From: an uncultured Candidatus Thioglobus sp.
GTDB taxonomy: Bacteria; Pseudomonadota; Gammaproteobacteria; PS1; Pseudothioglobaceae
DNA length: 32,481 nucleotides
Assembly (NCBI GenBank): GCA_905612405.1
Contig: CAJQRX010000029.1
Coordinates: 1 to 32,481 of the forward strand
Direction of reading: 5' to 3'
The notes under the pieces were generated by a model. The model did no database searches. It was not told the origin of the DNA and saw nothing but the letters and a program-made list of their open reading frames with translations. Shown here one piece after another: positions 8,462-16,471 of this stretch. Both the position numbers and the translations under genes were made by a program. Within the stretch, counting starts at the first letter, position 1; every line of letters starts with the position of its first letter.

Positions 8462-10303
8462 TTATTGTAGATTATTTATGTGGTTTACAAACTCTTTAGC
8501 ACTAACTTCACCAATAATCCTTTGATCTCGAAGTTCATTACCATTTTTAATAAATAATATGGCAGGTGGCCCAACAAGGGAGAATCTTGCAAGCATCAAC
8601 TGATTGAAGCGATTATTGTCAGTTACGTCTAATGTAAATTTAAGAGAATCAGCCAAAGCATCATTGACTTGTCTGTTTGAGAAAACGACTCTCTCAAGCT
8701 TGTTGCAAGAAATACACCATTCGGCATAAAACTTGATGACTAGCAAATTATTATTATTTTTAGTTTTATCTAATAATGTATTAAATTCATCTTCATCTTT
8801 AATCACTTGAAAATCAACACTATTTGATGAATCTATACTATCCCCATAAATAATTGAGTCAAGAGGTTGTTGAATATCGCCACCACCTTTCGCTACCATT
8901 AACCATAGTAAGACGCCATAAGCTAAAAAAATCAAACATATTGCTTTGAATAGAAGACTCCAGAAACTAATGGATTTAGTAATTTTGTTAAAAACACCAA
9001 GCATAATTGGAGCTATAGTGAATAGCAGGGACCATAGAACTAGAGACAAAAGTGGGTTAAGAATTCGATCTAGTAAATAGAGAGAAACAGCAATCATTGA
9101 AAAGCCAAAAATTTTCTTGACATTTTCCATCCATGGCCCAGCTTTTGGCAGTGCATTGACACCCCAGCCACAAATTATTATTAGAGGGATGCCCATTCCC
9201 AAGCCCATTGCAAAAAGACTAGCGGCCCCCTTAGCAGCACTTCCTCCAGCAATAACATAGCTTAAAGCGGTTGCCAGGAAGGGCGTTACACATGGACCAA
9301 CAATTAGAGCAGAAAGGAAGCCCATGATGCTTACACCAATAAAGTCACCACTCGTTTGCCTATTACTAAGGCTTGTAATCTTGACTTGTAATTTAGAGGG
9401 TAGTTGGATTTCATAGTATCCAAACATTGAAAATGCAAGGAATAGAAAAACTAAACTGAAAACAATCAAGACCCAAGGAGTTTGCATTATCGCCTGAATA
9501 TTTATGCCAGCCCCGAAGTAACCAGCTGTTGCTCCAATTAATGCATAAGCGAGAGACATTGAAAAAACAAATACAACGGACATCAAGATTGCCCTTGGAG
9601 TACTTGGAGCTTTCTTTTGCCCAATAATAATCCCAGAGAGTATTGGTACCATTGGGTATACGCAAGGTGTCCAAGAAAGTGCCAAACCAGCTAAAAATGC
9701 TGCAACCAATAAAGTTAAGCCACCTTGTTGAAATTTTTCATTGGCACTTTTTTCTGACTTTGTTATTTGACTATTGTCTTGAGAAGAGAATGCTTGAGTA
9801 CCATTAAAATCAACTTGAATGGTATCACTCTGAGGGGGATAACAAACCCCACCTTCCCAGCAGCCTTGGTGTTCTATTGTTAATATAACCTTGTTGCTAA
9901 CAATATCAGTAAGTGAAAGAACAACCTCCATGGATGAATTGTAAATACTGACCTCACCAAAAAACTCATCAACCTTGAACTTTGCCTTTGGAAACAAAGC
10001 ATTTTCAATTGTTGCCCCTTTGACTGAAAAAGAAATTTTATCTTTATAGAGGTAATAGTTATCCTTAACAATCCATCTCACAGTAATTGTCTTTTCATCA
10101 ACCGAAATAGCACTTAACTTAAAAGCCTCGTTAACTTTTACTGGGCTTTTTTCAAAACTAAGGTTATTTTCACCCTGTAATAAAATTGATGATTGATTGC
10201 TTTCACTTAGATTAGATTCTTTATCAACTAAAAGAGTTTCAGCCCAGCTTGTTGAGAGGGGGGCAAGGATCAAAAGCAGAATGATAGAAAAAAATTGCTT
10301 CAT
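8462..10303 (-). CDS. dsbD: DsbD, transmembrane thiol:disulfide interchange protein
   Basis: DsbD moves reducing power from cytoplasmic thioredoxin across the inner membrane to periplasmic DsbC, DsbG or CcmG. The 613 residues show all three modules. A signal peptide (1-21, ending SWA) leads the periplasmic alpha domain with Cys148 and Cys154 in GCWEGGVCYPP. A membrane domain of about eight helices (about 195-470) carries Cys214 in WTPCVYPM and Cys338 in GPCVTPF. A C-terminal periplasmic thioredoxin-like gamma domain has Cys530 and Cys533 in EWCISC. All six redox cysteines are present. It is transcribed alone on the minus strand; its stop lies in a 14-bp AT-only palindrome (8453-8466). The cytochrome c maturation partners are not in the window. 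Confidence 0.97.
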   Translation of the reverse strand: MKQFFSIILLLILAPLSTSWAETLLVDKESNLSESNQSSILLQGENNLSFEKSPVKVNEAFKLSAISVDEKTITVRWIVKDNYYLYKDKISFSVKGATIENALFPKAKFKVDEFFGEVSIYNSSMEVVLSLTDIVSNKVILTIEHQGCWEGGVCYPPQSDTIQVDFNGTQAFSSQDNSQITKSEKSANEKFQQGGLTLLVAAFLAGLALSWTPCVYPMVPILSGIIIGQKKAPSTPRAILMSVVFVFSMSLAYALIGATAGYFGAGINIQAIMQTPWVLIVFSLVFLFLAFSMFGYYEIQLPSKLQVKITSLSNRQTSGDFIGVSIMGFLSALIVGPCVTPFLATALSYVIAGGSAAKGAASLFAMGLGMGIPLIIICGWGVNALPKAGPWMENVKKIFGFSMIAVSLYLLDRILNPLLSLVLWSLLFTIAPIMLGVFNKITKSISFWSLLFKAICLIFLAYGVLLWLMVAKGGGDIQQPLDSIIYGDSIDSSNSVDFQVIKDEDEFNTLLDKTKNNNNLLVIKFYAEWCISCNKLERVVFSNRQVNDALADSLKFTLDVTDNNRFNQLMLARFSLVGPPAILFIKNGNELRDQRIIGEVSAKEFVNHINNLQ

Positions 10304-10420
10304 AAAATTATTTAAAATTGGGTAACTTTATTCAAAAGAAATAGTCAAAATCTGACAGGTTTATGAAAGAATTACAGTATATATTATAGTCTAATCAAAG
10401 TTTTGCTCGAGTTACGTTTC

Positions 10421-10449
10421 TTGATTGCCATAGAGCTATTTTATATAAA
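10421..10449 (+). promoter_or_regulatory. Putative sigma70 promoter for the EamA exporter gene
   Basis: TTGATT (10421-10426) and TATAAA (10444-10449) are separated by exactly 17 bp on the + strand, in the 219-bp gap between divergent dsbD and the exporter gene. Transcription would begin near 10456, giving a leader of about 67 nt. Confidence 0.5.
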
Positions 10450-10522
10450 ATCGATTCTTGATTAATTATCTAAGTTATTTTAATTAGTGATTTAATAAGT
10501 AAATGAATGTTTGGTGTTTTTT

Positions 10523-11434
10523 ATGAAAAATCTTACTTTAAGTGCACGCTTTACCCCATGGCTTTTTGTTTGGATATGGAGCACAGGTTTTTTGGCCGCC
10601 AAATACGCCCTTCCATACGCAGAGCCATTCACTTTATTAGCTTATCGCACTGCGCTTACATTACTAGTTTTGTTTTTTATATTACGAATCAATAAAAGCA
10701 GTTGGCCAAGCTCTCGATCCGCATTTTTTCATCTAATATTCGTAGGAGTATTGATTCATGGGATATATCTTGGAGGTGTTTTTCAGGCGATCAAATGGGG
10801 AATGCCGGCCGGATTATCCTCAATGATCATTGGTCTTCAGCCATTAGGAATGGCTTTCATGGCTGGAATAATTCTTCATGAGAGGGTATCTAGAAAACAA
10901 TGGATTGGTTTAATTATCGGACTCATAGGGATATATTTAGTTTTATTTGAAAGGTTTGACTTAACCACTGATGGTTTTTTTAGCGGTTTCTCTTTTTGGG
11001 CAATATTGGCCGTATTTGCATCACTTTTTGGGATTTCGTTAGGGGCCATTTATCAAAAGCGATTTTGCAGCGACATGGATTTAATTAGTGGAACCTGGGT
11101 TCAATATCTTGGTGCATTTATGTTTTGTATTATTGTGGCTTTTTGTTTTGAGACTGGTGAGGTTCAATGGACTGGTTCATTTGTTATTACCCTAGCCTGG
11201 CAGGTTTTTGGGCTTTCAATTGGAGCGGTGCTCCTTTTAATGACAATGATTAAGCAGGATGCTTCAGCTAGAGTTGGTAGTTACTTTTATTTAGTTCCTG
11301 CTCTTGTAGTAATTCAGGCTTGGTATCTGTTTGGAGAGACTATGGGCATCATGGCAATAACTGGATTTTTATTAATTGCATTTTCTGTTGCAATGACTTC
11401 ATCAAAAAATAATGATTCTAAAGTAGCGCATTAA
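10523..11434 (+). CDS. EamA-family (DMT superfamily) inner-membrane transporter
   Basis: This is a predicted ten-helix permease with two tandem EamA domains (about 5-135 and 150-290), the architecture of drug/metabolite exporters such as RhaT or YdcZ relatives. The substrate cannot be read from sequence. The frame opens at TTG 10511, but the ATG at 10523 is preferred: it gives MKNLTLSARFTPW and 303 residues, typical for the family. Recognisable features are LLAYRTALTL, the GLQPLGMAFMAGIILHERVSRKQ segment closing domain one (conserved P and GE/HE-type motif), and IQAWYLFGE (264-272) at the same place in domain two. The last nine residues are a polar tail. It stands alone, convergent with the catabolic operon 14 nt away. 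Confidence 0.9.
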   Translation: MKNLTLSARFTPWLFVWIWSTGFLAAKYALPYAEPFTLLAYRTALTLLVLFFILRINKSSWPSSRSAFFHLIFVGVLIHGIYLGGVFQAIKWGMPAGLSSMIIGLQPLGMAFMAGIILHERVSRKQWIGLIIGLIGIYLVLFERFDLTTDGFFSGFSFWAILAVFASLFGISLGAIYQKRFCSDMDLISGTWVQYLGAFMFCIIVAFCFETGEVQWTGSFVITLAWQVFGLSIGAVLLLMTMIKQDASARVGSYFYLVPALVVIQAWYLFGETMGIMAITGFLLIAFSVAMTSSKNNDSKVAH

Positions 11435-11448
11435 GAATTTTTTGGCAC

Positions 11449-11829
11449 TTAAATCTCACCAGCATTCTCTAAAACTTTTCTTGCAATTTTAAAACACTCA
11501 ACTCCTTGAGGAACTCCACAATAGATTGCAATAACATGGAGTATTGATTTAATCTCATCCTTACTTACTCCATTCGTTAAAGCGCCCTTAAGGTGGATTT
11601 CCCATTCATCCATTTTTCCAAGGGCAGCAATCATTGTTAGATTCATCATAGACCTAGTTTTTTCATTAATGGTGTCATCACCCCATCCAAAGCCCCAGCA
11701 CCACTCAGTCATTTGTTTTTGAAAGTCTTCATTAAAATCATCTGCTGCCTCTAAGTTTTTTTCTACATAGTCACTACCTAGGGTTGCTTTTCTCTTTGAT
11801 AAGCCTAATTCGAATAATTCTTTGTCCAT
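11449..11829 (-). CDS. Carboxymuconolactone decarboxylase family protein (PcaC-like)
   Basis: This is a 126-residue all-helical CMD-domain protein. It resembles 4-carboxymuconolactone decarboxylases in its spacing of RKATLGSDYV (about 13-22), WGFGWGDDTINEKTRSMMNLTMIAALG (about 45-71, with the usual TRS..N..m.aALG block), EIHLKGALTNG (about 77-87) and AIYCGVPQG (about 101-109). It lacks the CxxC pair of the peroxidase-like AhpD branch. No other protocatechuate-pathway genes are here, so the ring substrate implied by the PcaC name is not supported. It is the last gene of the hydrolase-flavin monooxygenase operon, 35 nt after the aldehyde dehydrogenase, with a GGAGT Shine-Dalgarno. It may decarboxylate or isomerise a product of that pathway. 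Confidence 0.88.
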   Translation of the reverse strand: MDKELFELGLSKRKATLGSDYVEKNLEAADDFNEDFQKQMTEWCWGFGWGDDTINEKTRSMMNLTMIAALGKMDEWEIHLKGALTNGVSKDEIKSILHVIAIYCGVPQGVECFKIARKVLENAGEI

Positions 11830-11864
11830 TATTTACTCCATTAATTTTTAAAGATTAAGATTAT

Positions 11865-13334
11865 TTATCTCATTATAAAAGGGTTGCTCATTGGTTCAGA
11901 AGACGTGTTAATCCATGTTGTTTTAGTGCGAGTGTATTCATGAATAGCATCTATTCCAGCCTCCCTACTCCCTCCACTTTGTTTCACACCACCAAAAGGA
12001 GCAATAGGTGAAATTGCTCGATAAGTATTAATCCAAACAATCCCAGAGTGTATTTTTTCACTAACGCGATGAGCTCTTGCTAAATTTTCAGTAAAAACTC
12101 CTGCACCAAGACCATAAGCAGAGTCATTTGCCATTTCTATAACCTCTTCTTCAGTATCAAATGCAATGACGCTTATTACAGGTGCAAATAGTTCTGTTTT
12201 AACGCAATCAAATTCCTGATTAGGGCATTCAAGTAAAGTAGGTTCAAAGTACCATCCTTCTTTTTTATGGCTTGGCTTGTCACCTCCAAAAATAAGTTTG
12301 GCGCCTTGCTTAATAGACTGTTTAACAACACTTAGTGCTCTTTCAACTTGATGTTTTGTTGCAAGAGGCCCAACCTGTGTATCCCTATCTAAGGGATCGC
12401 CAACTATAATATTTTTTGCACGCTCTTTAATCTTCTCAATTATTTGAGAGTGAATTGATTTTTGAATAAAAACACGCGAGCCGGCAACACAGCTTTGCCC
12501 AGAAGCTCCAAAGTTTCCTGCAATAATGGCATTTACTGCCCCGTCAATATTGCAGTCTTCAAAAATCAACATAGGTGATTTGCCACCAAGCTCAAGACTT
12601 ACATGAGCAAAATTTTCAGCACTATTCCTAACAATATGTCTAGCAACTTCAGTGCCACCAGTAAAAGCAATTCTTGCAACTTTTGGATGGGTAGTTAATA
12701 CTCGCCCACATGGCTCTGCAAAGCCAGTTATGATATTTATAACTCCAGGAGGAAAACCACTTTTTTCAACCAACTCAGCAAATTTAAATAACGCAGCGGG
12801 AGCCTGTTCAGAGGCTTTGACTACTAGTGTATTTCCTGCAGCTAAAGCAGGAGCTATTTTTGTTGCTGAAAGAAAAAGTTGCGCATTCCAAGGAACAATG
12901 GCAACAACAACCCCAATAGGTTCACGGGTTGTAAAAACACGCATATTAGGTTTATCAATGGGAAGAACCTCTCCTTGTATTTTGTCTGCTAGGCCAGCAT
13001 AGTAATAGTAATAGTCAGAAACATAGTTGGATTGAGCACGAGTTTCAACTAACAATTTTCCACTGTCCCTGGTCTCAAGATCACCTAACTCTCTAGCATT
13101 CTCAGAGATTAAATCACCTAGCCTATGAATTAATTTTCCCCTTTGGGTTGGAGTAAGACTTGACCAGGGACTATCATGGAGTGCCTTGTGCGCGGACTCT
13201 ATGGCTAAATTAGACTCATCTTCTGTTGCAGATGGAAAGGTTGCCCATGGTATGCCATTTGCAGGATTAATAGTTTCAAAGCGTTCTGATCCAGAACTAA
13301 ACTTACCATTAATATAGTGTTTAAAGTGTTCCAT
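11865..13334 (-). CDS. NAD(P)-dependent aldehyde dehydrogenase
   Basis: This 489-residue enzyme oxidises an aldehyde to a carboxylate. It has the complete ALDH fold with Asn150 in VPWNAQ, catalytic Glu248 in LELGGKSP and nucleophile Cys282 in GQSCVAGS, plus GFTGG-type (RIAFTGGTEVA) cofactor binding and the C-terminal FGGVKQSGGSREAG. Where most members read PWNFP it reads PWNAQLF, a variant I associate with a subgroup acting on bulky or semialdehyde substrates, but this is not decisive. A strong Shine-Dalgarno (AGAGGAAGGG) precedes the ATG. It lies 12 nt after the luciferase-like monooxygenase, suggesting that it oxidises the aldehyde that the monooxygenase forms. Confidence 0.95.
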   Translation of the reverse strand: MEHFKHYINGKFSSGSERFETINPANGIPWATFPSATEDESNLAIESAHKALHDSPWSSLTPTQRGKLIHRLGDLISENARELGDLETRDSGKLLVETRAQSNYVSDYYYYYAGLADKIQGEVLPIDKPNMRVFTTREPIGVVVAIVPWNAQLFLSATKIAPALAAGNTLVVKASEQAPAALFKFAELVEKSGFPPGVINIITGFAEPCGRVLTTHPKVARIAFTGGTEVARHIVRNSAENFAHVSLELGGKSPMLIFEDCNIDGAVNAIIAGNFGASGQSCVAGSRVFIQKSIHSQIIEKIKERAKNIIVGDPLDRDTQVGPLATKHQVERALSVVKQSIKQGAKLIFGGDKPSHKKEGWYFEPTLLECPNQEFDCVKTELFAPVISVIAFDTEEEVIEMANDSAYGLGAGVFTENLARAHRVSEKIHSGIVWINTYRAISPIAPFGGVKQSGGSREAGIDAIHEYTRTKTTWINTSSEPMSNPFIMR

Positions 13335-13346
13335 GTCCCTTCCTCT

Positions 13347-14384
13347 TTATGTAAATGCAGGCATCACTTTTTCAATAAAAAGTTCTAAAGATCTCTTTTT
13401 CTTTTCAAAGCTCATGCTGCTATCAATCCAGTAACTATATTCATCAAAACCAAGAGTCTCACAAAGCTTGATACGCTCAATAACTTCATCAGGAGTTCCT
13501 ATAATACTATTTTGACGCATTTTTTCAGGTGAGTACATTTCCATTTTAGACATTTCTTCATCCGTAAGCTTCTCAATAAGTCCTTGCTTAATAGGCCTTT
13601 CATTCTTAAACCACGCACCAAAATAACAATAAAATCTAGATATATCTTTAGAGCCTTGAACAACTTCTTCTTCGCTCTCACCCACAAATGTGTGACGTAG
13701 TACCATTATTTTTGGCCGCTTTATATCTTTATATTTTTCACAAGAGTTATTGAATTTTTCCATCAAAGAGATAACCTCTTCATCTCCAAGCCACAATGGA
13801 GTTACTTGAACATTACAACCCTCTTGTACAGCAAAGTCATGAGAATGCTGATCTCTGGCGGCAATCCAAATTGGTGGGTTAGGAGATTGTAGAGGTTTTG
13901 GTGAGCTAGTAGTTTTTGGAAATGACCAATGCTCACCTTCACCAGTGAAGTCACCTTTCCACAAGCCTTTAATTGCTGGGACAATTTCTCTCATAGCACT
14001 TCCAGCTGAAAATGCATCTATGCTATCTGCAAGGCGATCATATTCAAAAGAGTAGGCACCTCTAGCTATACCAATCTCAAGCCGACCACCTGAGATAATG
14101 TCCGTCATTGCCGCTTCTTCTGCCAGCTTGATTGGATGCCAAAAAGGTGCAATAATTGTCCCAGTTCCAAGCCTAACATTTTTTGTTTTGTTGGCTAAAT
14201 CAGCTAGATTAATAAACGGGTTTGGAGCAATAGTGAAGTTCATGCCGTGATGTTCACCTGTCCATATTGTTTTAAAACCTGACCTGTCAGCTATTTGACA
14301 TAGCTCAACATACTCTTCATATAAGCGTTTTTGTGATTGCTCTTCGTCTATCCTTTCCATTTGAGCAAATAAAGAAAAATTCAT
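13347..14384 (-). CDS. LLM-class (bacterial luciferase-like) flavin-dependent monooxygenase
   Basis: The 345-residue protein has a luciferase-like TIM barrel that uses reduced FMN supplied by a partner reductase. Family marks are the N-terminus MNFSLFAQ, TIWTGEHHG (about 40-48), TIAPNPFINLADLANKTKNVRLGTG (about 51-75, the conserved 'T.r.rlGtg' strand), SGGRLEIGIARG (about 96-107) and GTPDEVIERI (about 296). It does not look like RutA, SsuD or MsuD in length or start. The substrate is unknown; alkanal, cyclic-ketone or heterocycle oxygenation are all possible. A GGAG Shine-Dalgarno precedes the ATG. The flavin reductase gene lies 11 nt upstream and is the likely electron donor. Confidence 0.92.
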   Translation of the reverse strand: MNFSLFAQMERIDEEQSQKRLYEEYVELCQIADRSGFKTIWTGEHHGMNFTIAPNPFINLADLANKTKNVRLGTGTIIAPFWHPIKLAEEAAMTDIISGGRLEIGIARGAYSFEYDRLADSIDAFSAGSAMREIVPAIKGLWKGDFTGEGEHWSFPKTTSSPKPLQSPNPPIWIAARDQHSHDFAVQEGCNVQVTPLWLGDEEVISLMEKFNNSCEKYKDIKRPKIMVLRHTFVGESEEEVVQGSKDISRFYCYFGAWFKNERPIKQGLIEKLTDEEMSKMEMYSPEKMRQNSIIGTPDEVIERIKLCETLGFDEYSYWIDSSMSFEKKKRSLELFIEKVMPAFT

Positions 14385-14395
14385 ATTAACAGCTC

Positions 14396-15343
14396 CTATA
14401 TATTTTGATTAGTTTTACTTATAGCCTCGATATTACCTTCACTTTCCTTACCTACAAATACTCCAAAAGCATTCAAATCTCTTTCAGCAATATAGCGTTT
14501 AAGCATTATCCTACTTGCCTTATCAATTAGAAGTTCAAACGGTATTGAGTCAAAGTCATAAAACTTTCCAGTAGTTATAGATGAGCCATCCTCGATTTTT
14601 GTACGGTAATATATTAGGCTAGTTCTATCATCATTATTTTCAAAAACTGAGAATAGATAATGTTCATTTATGTGAATTTTTTGTTTATAGAGCTTGCCGA
14701 GAAGGCTCTCTTCATCAGTATTTGCACCAAGTCTTGTAGCAGTAGGGAAGCAAAGTAGCCCACTTGTTTGATCTGTAAGGAGAAATATTTTTTTTCTCCA
14801 TTCAATTAATGCCCCAACAAGTATTTTTGTATTTTTATTTTCCATTGCAAGGAGCATTTTCTGTTCAAGTCCAAGATTGACATAATTTCCTCTTAAATAA
14901 ACCAATGGAGTTTGTGGGTTGTACCCAAACTCCCTTACCTTTCCAACAACAATAAGGTGGTCACCACCTTCTATAATATTATCCGTATCACAATCAAACC
15001 AGGCGACTGAGTTAGATATGATAGGGCTTCCTGTAGCTTTTGACTCCCAAGAAATATCTTTAAAACGATCTGTTTCAGGACTTGCAAAAGTGGTTGAAAT
15101 ATGTTGCTGACTTTCAGAGAGAACACTAACTGCAAAATTCCCATCCTTAGAAAATGATTCTATGTTGAAAGATTCCTTATCAATGCATATCAATATTAAT
15201 GGAGGGTCTAACGACACTGACGTGAAAGAGTTTGCAGTAAATCCTATTGGGCTTCCATCTTTATCTTTAGCTGTAACAATAGTTACCCCTGTTGGAAAAG
15301 AGCCAAGTGCTTGTCTTAGGTCCCGTGTTTCTTCTGTTTTCAT
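14396..15343 (-). CDS. Flavin reductase fused to a degenerate Nudix-like domain
   Basis: Residues 1-160 are a HpaC/RutF-type flavin reductase domain (FPTGVTIVTA, 16-25; GFTANSFTSVSLDPPL, 34-49; EGGDHLIVVGKV, 125-136), which reduces FMN or FAD with NAD(P)H for a two-component monooxygenase. The family is usually about 160-190 residues; this protein has 315. Residues about 172-300 read like a Nudix fold: VGALIEWRKKIFLLTDQ, a FP at 199-200, then G206-x5-E212-x7-K220-Q221 where a Nudix box has G-x5-E-x7-R-E. The catalytic REUxEE part is lost, so hydrolysis is unlikely and binding of a nucleotide or flavin is more plausible. It overlaps the upstream hydrolase gene by 4 bp (ATGA). The reductase call is firm; the tail call is moderate. 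Confidence 0.9.
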   Translation of the reverse strand: MKTEETRDLRQALGSFPTGVTIVTAKDKDGSPIGFTANSFTSVSLDPPLILICIDKESFNIESFSKDGNFAVSVLSESQQHISTTFASPETDRFKDISWESKATGSPIISNSVAWFDCDTDNIIEGGDHLIVVGKVREFGYNPQTPLVYLRGNYVNLGLEQKMLLAMENKNTKILVGALIEWRKKIFLLTDQTSGLLCFPTATRLGANTDEESLLGKLYKQKIHINEHYLFSVFENNDDRTSLIYYRTKIEDGSSITTGKFYDFDSIPFELLIDKASRIMLKRYIAERDLNAFGVFVGKESEGNIEAISKTNQNI

Positions 15344-16179
15344 GTAGTAGTATTGTAAGTGTTATTAAGAAAGCATTCTATTATTGGGTTAACTTTTTTT
15401 GCCGATATATATGCCATCATATGTGCTTCACCTTCAATGGACTCGCTAGAGCCGTTTGGCGTTTCTTGAGCCATTTGTTCAGACATTAGTGAAGTAGAAT
15501 TAGGGTCTTCACTCCCAGTTAAGTATAAAACAGGTGGTTGTAAGTTTGAGAGATTATTTACAAAAACTCGATCAGATGTTGCAAACAAATAGTAAGCCTC
15601 TGAATAAGCTTTTGGTGAGGTGTTTTTAAGCCAGCCTTGAACATTATTAATCTTAAGTAAATCATAAGGTCTGGTTTTATTTTGAAACCACCTCTCAAGT
15701 GTTTGATTAATATTAGGTATTTGTTGAGAGTTTAAGACATCTTTAGCCCTCATAATTACATCATCTTGCGCTTTTTTAGTTCTTTTAAAGACAATATTTA
15801 TGGGAATGAGTGTGTCAACTTTTTCAGGATATCTTAATGCAAATGCAACTGCAATAAGCGCTCCCATTGAGTGTCCAATTATAGAAAAGTTTGAGACCCC
15901 TATCTCATTAACAAGATTGTACAGTTGGCTAATATAGTCTTCTAGGGTGAGTTTATCCTTTTTGAGTAAGCTTTGTCCATGACCTAAAAAGTCATAAGTT
16001 ATTACGCGATAATTTTTTGAAAAATGTTCGATTTGAGGTTGCCATATTTCTCCACACATTCCAACGCCATGAATAAAAATTAATGTAGCTGGAGCATCTC
16101 CAAAAGCTTTATAGGCAGTACCATCTTTATCAAAAAAAAAGGGCGTATCTGAATAATTGATTACTTCAAGGTCTTCCAC
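15340..16179 (-). CDS. Alpha/beta-fold hydrolase
   Basis: This 279-residue hydrolase is the first gene of the five-gene catabolic operon. It has the oxyanion strand FIHGVGMCGEIW (35-46), DFLGHGQS (63-70), the nucleophile Ser104 in GHSMGA, an acid candidate in SEDPNS (about 233-238) and the histidine in GEAHMMA (about 256). The fold covers esterases, lactonases, C-C bond hydrolases and RutD-like enzymes. In this context it could open a lactone or ester before or after oxygenation, but that is inference. The start is GTG at 16179, since an in-frame stop lies two codons upstream and the next ATG would remove the oxyanion loop. It overlaps the flavin reductase gene by 4 bp. Confidence 0.9.
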   Translation of the reverse strand: MEDLEVINYSDTPFFFDKDGTAYKAFGDAPATLIFIHGVGMCGEIWQPQIEHFSKNYRVITYDFLGHGQSLLKKDKLTLEDYISQLYNLVNEIGVSNFSIIGHSMGALIAVAFALRYPEKVDTLIPINIVFKRTKKAQDDVIMRAKDVLNSQQIPNINQTLERWFQNKTRPYDLLKINNVQGWLKNTSPKAYSEAYYLFATSDRVFVNNLSNLQPPVLYLTGSEDPNSTSLMSEQMAQETPNGSSESIEGEAHMMAYISAKKVNPIIECFLNNTYNTTT

Positions 16180-16471
16180 AAGTCAATCCATTAATAAATG
16201 TTTGTAAAATATACTTACAGGGCACACACTTTTTTCTCTCACTGCCTGCCGACTTGAGTAACAAGAAATATAGAGTATTAAATGTTGCATGTCAAGGGAC
16301 AAATATATGCGATTTTTTTAAGAATATGTCTTATTATTTAAAAAAAATTACTTATTATCTAAAAAAATGATTAAAAAACGGTAATTTAACTATTTTTATA
16401 CATAAAAACATCGTTATTAATTAAAAAATAGCTAAAAATAGCTAATTTTGATGAAAATTAATGTATTTATA
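16180..16471. other. AT-rich intergenic region upstream of the catabolic operon
   Basis: This 292-bp gap holds the promoter at 16267-16295 and no gene. Upstream of that promoter are two imperfect 18-19-bp direct repeats (starting 16330 and 16351, CTTATTAT then a poly-A run) spaced 21 bp, that is two helical turns. A tandem 10-bp repeat AAAAATAGCT lies at 16424-16443. These could be regulator sites or simple AT slippage. Confidence 0.5.
16267..16301 (-). promoter_or_regulatory. Strong sigma70 promoter and possible operator for the catabolic operon
   Basis: On the minus strand a perfect -35 TTGACA (16295-16290) and a -10 TATATT (16272-16267) are spaced by exactly 17 bp, the best promoter match in the window. 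Transcription would start near 16260, leaving a leader of about 80 nt before the GTG. An inverted repeat TGTC-AAGG-GACA (16290-16301) covers the -35 box and could be a repressor site. The arms are only 4 bp. Confidence 0.75.

Noticed and set aside
8453-8466. 14-bp palindrome AATAAATATTTATT at the dsbD stop
   Set aside because: It is made only of A and T in an AT-rich gap with no T-run in the right place, so it is not a convincing terminator.
10511-10522. TTG start for the EamA exporter at 10511
   Set aside because: The ATG at 10523 gives a normal N-terminus, and nothing supports the four extra residues.
16221-16231. Further iteron (GGCACACACTT) near the catabolic promoter
   Set aside because: It matches the 11-mer at only 9 of 11 positions and stands alone with no core nearby, so chance is likely.
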